NCBI GenBank assembly: GCA_947579665.1
Contig: OX388350.1
Coordinates: 91,717,152 to 91,781,151 of the forward strand
DNA: 64,000 bases
Source: Sympetrum striolatum
Taxonomy: Eukaryota > Arthropoda > Insecta > Odonata > Libellulidae
Direction of reading: 5' to 3'
A program made the translations under genes and the position numbers. Under the pieces are notes generated by a model. It was not told where the DNA came from. It did not search any database and saw only the letters and a program-made list of their open reading frames with translations. Positions 38,001-46,712 of the stretch are shown one piece after another (the stretch's first letter is position 1; each line of letters opens with the position of its first letter).

Positions 38001-38099
38001 TTCAATTTTTTTTTCTTTTGAGGACCGTCCCGAAATGATGCCGATATGAAATTAGTGTTGTCGATCTGCTTGCAGTATGCAAGCTACATTTTACTCGTA
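31003..38099 (-). repeat. Repeat cluster, minus-oriented block
   Basis: Inverted units whose heads end at 32063, 33779, 34996, 36148, 37303 (head variant with TACTCTTA) and 38099. Module order f, e, d, c, b, a on the plus strand. A partial duplication of modules lies at 32510-33120, where the stretch TTTTTTTGACCCTTTCCCGA with its flank occurs twice, explaining the long 1,716-bp head interval. Together with block 2 it forms arms of about 6.6-7 kb around 30.98 kb. Confidence 0.8.
35042..35075. repeat. TAGA microsatellite in a unit tail
   Basis: About eight TAGA repeats followed by TAGGATACTAATTCACAGCC, the same tail variant as at 31003. Confidence 0.9.
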
Positions 38100-38105
38100 T
38101 AATAT

Positions 38106-38642
38106 ATAACTAATGAAATTAGTTCTTTTCGTCACTCTTTAATACCAAGAGTGTAAAAAGTTTTTCTCTGGTCGTTTATTTGTGTCTTGGCCAGCCAGTT
38201 GGATTTTCAAATCATGGGGCAAATTATCAAAACATTCTATTGTCTAACATTCTAAAACATTAGAAGAATATAGCAGCGGCACATTTAAATGCCACCGAAG
38301 ATCGAACCGCACAAATTTGTGATTGTGCTACCGACCAAGCCGAACCTATTTTGATTAAGACATCACGAACTAGGTAAATACAAAACTTAGTATTATCTTG
38401 TGTATATGTCATTCTCTACTCTATCGAAGTCTCCCCGATCATAATAAATGTTATTACTACGAATATATATACATTCGTATAAATGGACATACGGCCATTC
38501 ATGATTGATTTATTTTCACTCAGAGATAGATAAGCAAATACTGAAGATGCTCATAACGGGGATTCTAGGTTTTGACGTTAGATACGTCGGCGAATGAATT
38601 CGTTAATTAGTTGGTCGTACGAATCTGGCCTTATAACAGCGG
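38106..38642. other. No gene seen between the cluster and the hAT MITE
   Basis: Single-copy-looking AT-rich sequence with one tRNA-like stretch (listed separately). Nothing else recognised. Confidence 0.5.
38286..38345 (-). repeat. tRNA-derived SINE head or tRNA relic
   Basis: The minus strand reads GTTCGGCTTGGTCGGTAGCA (A box) then CAATCACAAATTTGTG (a pairing anticodon-arm-like stretch) and CGGTTCGATCTTCGGTGGC (B box). The order and spacing are tRNA-like. Mismatches in the acceptor stem argue against a working tRNA. Confidence 0.5.
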
Positions 38643-38944
38643 CAGGGCCGTTTTTAGGCATACGCGGTCGTGTGGTGCCCCGTCAACTTAGGGGCCCCGC
38701 CGCCAAGCCACAAAAAGGAGATAAAACATTTCAATAATTTAAATTTTTATTAAATAAATAAAATTAAAAGCATAATAAATTCAATTTCCGTACCATATTA
38801 TGATATTTTAACGTTATATGATTATAATATATATTCTATTAAATTATTATAGAGGGACAGCCTGGCTGTCTCTATAGACTGGGGTCTATAGAGCCCCGTA
38901 CAATAATGTTGCGTAGGGCCCCCAAAATTATAAGAACGGGCCTG
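38643..38944. mobile_element. hAT-type MITE, 302 bp
   Basis: Ends CAGGGCCGTTTTTA and, inverted, CAGGCCCGTTCTTA (12 of 14 match; CAG start typical of hAT). Flanks AACAGCGG (38635-38642) and AGCAGCGG (38945-38952) form an 8-bp target duplication with one mismatch. GC-rich ends (GGGGCCCCGCC, GGGCCCCC) enclose an AT-rich centre with no coding capacity. Confidence 0.8.
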
Positions 38945-38952
38945 AGCAGCGG

Positions 38953-39726
38953 ATTCGAATAATTATTATAATTAGCTGGAGGAGCTTAAATTCCTTAACT
39001 TTAGTCTTTCTATAACGTTCTATCGATGTATATTGTTACTCAGGGGTGATCAATCAAGTACATAATGATACAAACGCGATCCCTCTGCCACACACGAATA
39101 GTAGGAGCGCGTATACAGTCAAAGCCATACAAAGAGGATACTTATTTAACCCTGAATGGAGGTCTTGAGGAAGTTGTTGCTTCTTAAAATAGCCTAATCC
39201 ACCCTACCTGTGCATGTCGCGTGCCTTTTTATTTCGGCGAATTATTGAAGTTTTAGTTTGGCAGCCCCGACGGGAACTGTAAAAAGTCTGCCAACCTTCA
39301 GTATTGCTCAAATGCAGCCTTTCCCTTCCTCCCCTCTCGCCGCCCCTCCATCCCATTCCCTCCTACTCCCATTCCCTCAACAACTGCTTCAGTCTTACGA
39401 GAACTTCCGTGAGGAGAAGGTCAGACGCTCCCGTTTTCTCTTGCATAGGAGAGTTGTTAAGTGACGGTTTCTGTGCATCTATGTATGTCCCCTCTCCTCA
39501 GTCTAGTCCTCCGTTTTTTAACTCTTGATGGAATATTGTTTTCCAACAAGTGGATTGGCGCAGTGCGTGTAGTTGGTGATTTCAACGCTCGGTGATTTCT
39601 CTGCCTGGATTTAGTGTTCCTCGAGAGGTAGTGCAAGTTGGAGATGCTGTGAGGCAGAATGGTGACCTGGTGTGACCTACCTTAAAGAGGTAAGGCTCGA
39701 TGGTGTTCCATTTCACTTATTGTATG
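38953..39726. other. Non-coding sequence with a faint LTR/primer-site resemblance
   Basis: At 39257 TTTGGCAGCCCCGACGGGAA resembles the junction of an LTR end and tRNA primer-binding site in some insect LTR retrotransposons, and a C/T-rich tract follows (39318-39380). No gag-pol coding follows and I cannot find a matching second LTR, so I do not call an element. Confidence 0.2.
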
Positions 39727-39800
39727 AGGGCCGTCAGAGAGGGCGCGTTTGGTGAAAGCGATCCCGGCTTCGAACCCCGGTGAGACCACATATGGAAAAA
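39727..39800 (+). repeat. tRNA-derived SINE head
   Basis: Reads AGGGCCGTCAGAGAGGGCGC then GTTTGGTGAAAGCGATCCCG and GCTTCGAACCCCGGTGAG, a decayed A box and a good B box with a pairing T-arm (CCGG..CCGG). Similar GTGAAAGCG..CC.GG.TTCGA stretches occur at 40.02 kb (inverted) and 53.66 kb. Confidence 0.5.
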
Positions 39801-40020
39801 TGTTCACAGCTGTGGGAGAACTTTTGTCAGTTTTTCTACTTTTGTAACTGAGGTGAACGAATAAACAGAGAGTGGAGAGAGAGTTCTGAGGTACATGCAA
39901 GTGTTCTACTGGAATTCTTAACAATAAGTGAACACTCTGGCTCGCTTTCTCCTGGAGTATGTCTCTGGTAGCAGCGTTATTATTAAAATACTATGTACTT
40001 CGACAACTTAGGTCAGTTCA

Positions 40021-40096
40021 CGTTTAGGCTCCTACAGGAATCGAACCCAGGACCGCTTTCACGAACGCGCTGCCCAGTAAGCTATCCGAGAAACCC
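40021..40096 (-). repeat. tRNA-derived SINE head (same family, inverted)
   Basis: The minus strand reads GGGTTTCTCGGATAGCTTAC (A-box side), TGGGCAGCGCGTTCGTGAAA, then GCGGTCCTGGGTTCGATTCC and TGTAGGAGCC, the best preserved member of the family in the window. The B box sits in a CTGG-type T-arm. Confidence 0.6.
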
Positions 40097-40629
40097 GAAT
40101 ATTTCTCCATTCTTAAAGTAAACAAAGCTGCTTTATACAGATAATAGAAATTTAGAACCCTTCCTATGAAAATGTTTACATCATCGGTAAATAGATCACT
40201 TGACAGTGATAAATAGATACATTTTTATAAAGCGACGGAAAACTTTAAAATATGCTCGTCCTCAACCTGAAAGCTGTACTCAAGCAGTTATTGTACCCAA
40301 GTCATTTTTTGTTCGCAGATAAATCGAAAGGGTTAGATTTTTATTAAAGATGTTTGGTCGAGTTGATCTCCTCTTGAAAACTGACAATTGTTGTGCATCT
40401 ATATCAGTTCCTTTCTAACAAAATCTGAAGAATTCTTCTTTACTTTTTGGATGAAAATCCATCGATTGAATCTTTCTTTCGAAGAAATTTTTTGGCTTAT
40501 ATGAGGAATTGCCTCGACTAACATACATTTTGGATGATTTCCTTTGCAAAGTTAACTCCTTTTTTCAATTCTAAGGCCAATCCTTCGGCGATTTTGATTC
40601 AATGAGTCATTGCTAGTTAAAATGTCGTT
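40097..40629. other. No gene seen
   Basis: AT-rich sequence with nothing recognisable. Confidence 0.5.
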
Positions 40630-40760
40630 CCACTAAGTACGGATGATTGGATTTATGGTAATATTCGTGATTTAGGAAAGGTGGAGCGAAAGGAAGTACA
40701 TTTCATTTACGATTGCTACGATAAATCTGCAAGCGTTATCAAGATTCTTCTTGAAGAGTA
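40630..40760 (+). pseudogene. CR1/jockey-like LINE scrap (C-terminal block)
   Basis: One frame reads NIRDLGKVERKEVHFIYDCY then DKSASVIKILLEE and a stop. It aligns with HIRDLEKVQRKAIRFVKNCF.DKTASVTQMLKNAGW of the LINE at 11.3-13.1 kb. Only about 43 residues are readable; beyond the stop I see no further match. Confidence 0.65.
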
Positions 40761-43700
40761 ATTATAAAAACTACATGTATTGATACAATCACAACGAATC
40801 GCATTATCCATCGGTACCTCGAGTTATATTAATCCATCAAATATTCAATGATCGCCAACGTTGTACAATCCTGTGTTTATTCCTCCCAACACGTATTTCT
40901 GAATTCCGTACAACGTCTTCCCACGACAGAAATGCAAAAAACGATGATGGGAACGAACAAATTCTTAACTCTGCGACCAAGTAAGAGGGAATTTAAAAAT
41001 CGTCTTCAATTTTTATCCGAATTATTATTGGAATTTTCAAATCATCTTCCACTCTTGGAAACTCTTAACGGAAAATAAGATGAGCGATGTTTATATGTTC
41101 CAGTTAGTCCCTCCCGAATCTCGAGCGGACGCGTGTAACGGTAACTACAAAGGGGAAAGACGGTCATCGGTCCAAAAAGACGTCCAAAAAACACAGCCGG
41201 ATATTAACAGTCGAAATTATGTTCTTCATTCCAAAATAATAACTTGTGCTGAACGAATCGAAGGCGTGGAAATATTCTGATCTTTCACCACGAATTGATT
41301 GGTTTCGCCATTATTTTCTCGATTTCCTTCTAAGTGAAAATCGAGTTCATCTGTTTACTAGGGTCATTTGCAGTCGCATACGGAGCGTGATTGGTGCTAA
41401 TGATGACGGCAATGAATTGACCTTAAATAACATCTTTGTGACATCACGGTGGAAGATATCGCTAATTTTTGTTTCAATAGATTTTTCGTAGCTTTTCGAG
41501 TTTTGGTTTAATAAAACTTTAAAGAGACCGGACGTAATTGATTATTTGTCTGACTAATCTTCAACAAATTAATTAAGTGGCGGTCTGAACAATTAGCAGT
41601 TGAAACATACGAAATTATTTAATGAATTAAGTATGATACACTTTAATGTACACCATTAGTTCGTCTGTTAAACCGATAAGCTTGGTTCTTATTTTCCCTA
41701 GCTCGGTGTGGCGAATGTTCTCGGAAATTGCACCAATCAAATCCACGTTTAAAAGCAATCAGCCCTGTATAGTGCTTACAAATTCCCGTGAACCTCTGGA
41801 TGAAGTATTTTAACAATTTTTGAGAGTACTTTCGACCTTCACCACTGTGAAGATCTATTTACCGTAAAATTAGTTTGGATAGACAGAGCCCGCGAAGCCC
41901 TCGCTTTCTCCGTAATTATTGCGCATGAAGGAAGACGTTTGCATTTTGTAGTAACAATAGAACACTAATGCGTTTAGTCATTTCGATAAAACGACGCGAT
42001 GCAAGGAATATATAAATGCAGTACTGAATAAAAGGATAATATAATTTGACGTCGTATTTGTTTGATCGGAAAAACGTATTGGTGACCGCAAAATTCACTC
42101 GATTTGGCTGATTCAATGATTGTGTTTTGTAGACGAAAGTATTTTCGCTAAGGAACTCGCAAACAGTTATTTTCGGCGAGGGCTTCGATCCATCACTAAC
42201 GTGAACGAGATTTCGATTCCTTAAGAGATGGTATGACCTACCAATTCCAAGACGAAAATTTGACGATGACGTATCCCCAATGTTGCCAACTCTCCCTCAT
42301 TGAATCGAATGTCTTCTATTGTAATGGTATGTTGTGGTATCGTAAGTTACGGTATGTGCCCATACTTCTCATTGAATCAATAAATGCTGGCCGAAAAACG
42401 TAGGTCTTAATAATTAACGTAAGAATGTTAATTTATTTATCCATTTCTGCTCCAAATTCGCCAGGTTTGACACCCTGTATCTTTTTACCGCATAAAGACG
42501 ACTCAAGGAACGTCGTTAAACAATCTCTTCCGAGAATTGAAATTTTCCCTTAGAAGAGCCAGTTTTGCCATTAGCAGAGGTTTTTTTCAATCCAGCCCTC
42601 TTCGGTAACTTAAAATCTCGCGTTTAGTTGTTACATTTTAAAGAACTTATCTGAAAATGAACTAGAAAATATTTTAAGCATATTTTGTAGGATGTCTTCC
42701 AGCGATGTCCCTCATACACTTCGGTTCCCTTTTTCTTTCGCTCTGGCGTCAATTATAATTGAAATAACAATTATAATTGAAATAATAATAATAATTGAAA
42801 TAAAAATTATTATTTCGTTACCTAATTTTAGTTGCTTTAGTCGCCGACCATTTCTTTAAAATAACTCGCATTCAAATTATCTTAGATTCGATTATTTTAA
42901 GTATATCCATTGTCCATTGGCGAATCCCTGGTGGTTGATGCCATTGCAGCGTTATTGGATCTCAGCAATTTCCCAAAGCCATTTGTTCTTATAGTTTTCT
43001 ATTAAGATGGTCATTCGTTTGGTTTTTTTACTGGTTGCTCCTATTTCTTTTGCAAAGTATTTTCAGTAATCAGTTTGGAAAAATCCCTTTTGAAAATGGA
43101 ACATGTATAGTAGTAGCAGGCAATGGCAGCTGAGGTTGCTATGGCGACTGCTTTCACTTCCTTTTGACCTTTTCGTTCGTCGCGCTGAATCACCTTCCAA
43201 CGGAATCTATGTCCTTTGAAATCAAACGGGATTTTATTGCACGTGCCTTATGATTAACATTAATTCCCGACTATTTACTGTATCGTATTCTCTCTTCGAG
43301 ATATCTTTATAAAACTATTATCAGTTTTATTTTGCAAACTTTGATTCGAAGGACTTTGCTGAATAATTTGAACCGTTCGTACAATGAAACATCGTTTTCT
43401 CATATTACGTGGTTCAAATCTGGAACGGTCATTCTTGCAAAATATGCGGGTGTACCGACTATTTTAGGGCAAATTTATGAGATCGACGGATTCGTCAATT
43501 GTTACGAAAAGAAAGTGGAATTTCATAGAAAGCGGGCGAAGAGTGCAACAGAAAGCCTCCTAACATCGTTTAATGACAACATTTTCACAAATAAAACGAC
43601 GAGAAAATGTTCACATTCTTCCGCAGCTGTCGGAGGTAAAGACATTGTAAATTGAAAACCTTCTGACGTATGAATTGAGCTACGGTAGTAATTTCGACGA

Positions 43701-46009
43701 GGGTCTTAAATGGATTATTCAGGTGAGGTCGAAAATACGAGAGAGGTAGTAATTGATAATTTTTAAGCGCATTTTATAAAGTGAAGTTTAAATCTTATCG
43801 AGGACTTCCTTTGCTCCTCCGAGCATCCATGCACACACTGGTAAGAGAATAAGTGATGCAACAATGTACTCAATTTTCTGTAGCATCGATGTCGGCGCGT
43901 CATTCGTAGCAACAACCTTCACGTGATTTTTCGCTTTCATGAATTATACTTATCGAGATGAAAGTGTTTAACAAGGAGTTGTAACACCAGTAAATAATTG
44001 AGATCACATTCAAAGCGATGAAAATACGAAGAAATATTTACCATTGTGTAGTTGATCCTTAGGTTTTTTTCTCGGTGCTCAGTTGGGAACTGCACATTTT
44101 CGTTGTTGTAATATCTTTCCGGATTGCCATTTCTGCTATCTTATATTATCCGTCACACCTTTTTTTAATTGGTCTCGTTTAACCAAAATTCGCGCTATAA
44201 AGTCGTGATTATTATTATTTTATCCTATGAGTTTTCTCTGACTCTGTATCAAGTGCTCTTAGCATCGTCTGCAGTCGCTATCGCGTTTAACAGCCCAATT
44301 ACACAAGACCGCTCAAATGCATTGGCGAAGACCTCCTGTTTTAACAGTTGCATAAGGACTGACCTGAGGAAGGTTGCAAGACTTGAAACCAGTCGCTTAT
44401 TAAAAATTGTGTGGAAAATACGAAGTTCGTCTTCATTATTTATATTATTTTGGTCTTAGGGATGTTTATTCTAGACGTATATTTAAGCTCTTCTCTTTTC
44501 AGTTTTGTATGTCCTTTTCCAGAGCCGTTGTAAATACGGTTGATGATGGAAAATAGACAATTTTTGTGCGTCTCTCAGCAATGCCTCACTTTCATCAAGA
44601 ATCACTACGATGGCATGTTTAAAAATATTGCGTTAAGACGTGGGAAGCTAAGTACTTAGTGGTACATAAGTACGACTGGCATCGTCGCTTCTTGTGGTGC
44701 GTGGACGTGAATCCTTTGACGGGTTAGGAATAACTCAGACCCTTGTTTGAATAGAAGGGAGGTAGGAGGGACGAATACGAGTAACGAGAGGACGACGAAA
44801 GAATGACGGCGGTAATCACTACTGATGGGATTTGCTACGTGGAAAATAGAAATGAAATCAGAATCTCCATGTTTGTTCGAATACTTCTCAGGAATTGTCT
44901 ATCGATAAGAAATAGCGTGTTCGAAGTCCTTCTATTAAAAGTTGATTTTTTAGCTATTTTATTTACGTTTGGATCGACGCGTCGGTAGAATATTACACCT
45001 ACGAAGTTTCTTGAAGATGGCAAAGCATTTTTTGATACAAGTGTGTGTTAATTTTTCCTCGCGTAAGATTATGCAATCATTTAAGCTCCAGCTGCTCCGT
45101 TTTGTGCTTGTGCCCTCTACTTTCTCTCTGTGCTGCAGTCGAATCCGTGGATGTCGCGAAGCAATTTTCCGTTCTCCTCGGATTTATTTATCGGAAGTAT
45201 TTGAGTTTCCGCGAGTAAACTTACAAAATAAAAACGTTGACATTAATCAAATTGACAAAATTCCGCTCTTTCTCTCTCAACGGGTGGCAGCGATATTGAA
45301 CGAATTGATTAATTTTGTGATGAGTATTTCAATAAGCGTAGATTTTACGACGTACGTAGAGAGGAGCCGTCTCGTATGATGAAAAATAGTTGAATTATCT
45401 ACATACCCGTAGTTAACGAGTCAAACACTCAAGATCTGAAAAAATGGAAGAGTTGCAGAGAAGAGAAGGGGCACGCCAAATGTGCCTTTCCCTTCAACCT
45501 AAAAATACGTCACGCAGAACGGTTCTCTTCAACACCCACGCCCGTATCCGCCAGGTGCGCGCCGATCGCATTTTCTGCTGCGGAACTAATGGTACTCGGC
45601 TTCAATCTTCCACATTTTAAAAGAAGGATATTTTCTCAATTGTTTCCTATTGATAAAAACCTGAGCCGATGGATATTCTGCGACGAAACTCATGTTATTT
45701 TCGCTCCGTCGAGGCAGTTGTTTAACAGTTTATCTTTCGGGGTCTCGTTATTTCAGCTTCCGATGTAGTAAGCACTATTTTGTTCTTTTTTGCTCTCACT
45801 TCCAACATTTATTTTGGCAGAAGTTTTTGATTTTCAGTATTTGTCCATTCGTGGTTTCCCGATGGCTGATCTTTCGTTCTAGTCGATGTTGCTACAAAAA
45901 ACGTTTAGTTATTTAAGCTGATTCTAATAATTCTTTTTCTAAGACAACTATTGTTCTTAGTGGCTTCACTCCTTGTTTAGATGAAGCAATTATCGCATTA
46001 TATTGTTCG
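40761..46009. other. Long stretch without a recognisable gene
   Basis: Apparently low-copy sequence of mixed composition. Open frames at 41246-41491, 43332-43655 and 44969-45379 have no recognisable domain, codon pattern or homologue, and I treat them as chance. An AT-rich imperfect repeat of AATTATAATTGAAATAA lies at about 42751-42812. A structured motif at 44357 is listed separately. It may be intron or intergenic DNA of an unseen gene. Confidence 0.45.
44357..44394 (+). other. Hammerhead-core-like hairpin in a probable repeat tail
   Basis: GACTG (44357-44361) can pair with CAGTC (44390-44394). Between them lie CTGAGGA (44364-44370), a five-pair stem AGGTT/GACTT capped by GCAA, and GAAA (44385-44388). 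CTGANGA, a GNRA-capped stem II and GAAA are the hammerhead ribozyme core elements, but I see no cleavage site in the expected place. This may be a relic of a retroelement tail. Confidence 0.25.
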
Positions 46010-46712
46010 TACGAGTAAAAGCTGCTTGCATACTGCAAGCATATGAAATTTATTTATAATATTTATTCACATACCAAGTTTTAAGTTTCAATGTTATCGG
46101 GAAGGGGTTAAAAAAAAATCTTAAAAATCGTAGCAATTTCTAATTTTGAGACGCCTGGTGTCGAGCCCAGGAGCTAATGGCAGATGCGAATAGACATTAT
46201 AATTTGTTAAGACCTGATGCAAAGTTTGAATTAAATATCGTGCCGGGAAGTACCTGAAATTGGTTTCCGTTACCTCCATAGGAAAGGCATTGAGGAATGT
46301 AAATGGCTCTCTGGGATGGCGGAGTTTAATGTTCCTATGTTATCGGGAAGGGATTTTTAAAAAATCTCAAAAATCATCGCAATGCATTTTAAATGGGAGA
46401 ATATTTGCCCTGACCTAGCGTCGAACCAAGCATAATCATCTAAGATGTCTTTGTAGTTTCCTTCGGATATGCACGGCGATCCCTCGAAACTCTCTGCTTC
46501 GACGGGAAATGTCTCAAAAAATTTTCGAAAATCCCATCAATGTATCTTTATGGAGAAAATCGCGACTTTGGGGCCTTCTGGAATCGAACCCATGACACTG
46601 AGGTTCAAAATCGACTTTTTTCTGGTGGTTAGGCGTTATGGCCAGTTTGTCGTAAAAATTTCAAGTCATTTCAGGCGATTTGTAACCTCAGTGTCATGGG
46701 TTCAATTTCTTT
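46010..46712 (+). repeat. Solitary, shortened unit of the B-box repeat
   Basis: Starts TACGAGTAAAAGCTGCTTGC with the intact head palindrome, then jumps into a body segment (ATGAAATTTATTTATAAT), module c (GGTGTCGAGCCCAGG at about 46159), a damaged d, module e (46420) and f (46582). It ends with an inverted scrap of f (AACCTCAGTGTCATGGGTTC at about 46686), making a tail hairpin. Lying 8 kb from the cluster in unrelated sequence, it shows the unit disperses. Confidence 0.75.

Larger units (their letters stand above)
18224..38105. repeat. Cluster of a composite B-box higher-order repeat (about 20 kb)
   Basis: The cluster consists of about 1.1-kb units. Each starts TACGAGTAAAATG, then a palindromic head (GCTTGCATACTGCAAGC), then six diverged modules a-f each with one TCGAACC motif (GGTTCGANNCC on the other strand). 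Module contexts are: a GCATCGAACCCGGGTC; b GGATTCGAACCAAGGACGAT; c GGTGTCGAACCCAGGAC; d GGGATCGAACCAAGGACCAT; e AGCATCGAACCAAGGATAA; f GGAATCGAACCCATGACAC. Between motifs a shared body recurs: TTTCAAGTTTC, ATCGGGAAAGGGT, AAAAAAATCTTAAAAATCG, GCAATGCATTTTAAACGG. Plus-strand heads: 18285, 19854, 20956, 24333, 25702, 26833, 27975, 29074, 29868. Minus-strand heads end at 24278, 32063, 33779, 34996, 36148, 37303, 38099. Units are separated by TATA/TCTA microsatellite. From length and period I estimate around 100 modules. Family not recognised. Confidence 0.85.

Noticed and set aside
18224..38105. Many 60-150 residue open frames with recurring peptides such as SGIEPMTLRFKVGFFLEVTR
   Set aside because: They occur on both strands, follow the repeat modules, begin and end at random, and overlap the B-box motif (TCGAACCC gives IEP). 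They are translations of a non-coding repeat.
18224..38105. CRISPR-like regular spacing
   Set aside because: The sequence between motifs is itself a diverged copy of the same module, not unique spacers, the period is 150-180 bp, and the context is eukaryotic.
43332..43655. 107-residue open frame as a gene
   Set aside because: Composition is ordinary for chance frames in this AT-rich stretch and no motif is recognised.
44969..45379. 136-residue open frame as a gene
   Set aside because: No domain, no recognisable codon pattern or splice context, and no family similarity that I can see.
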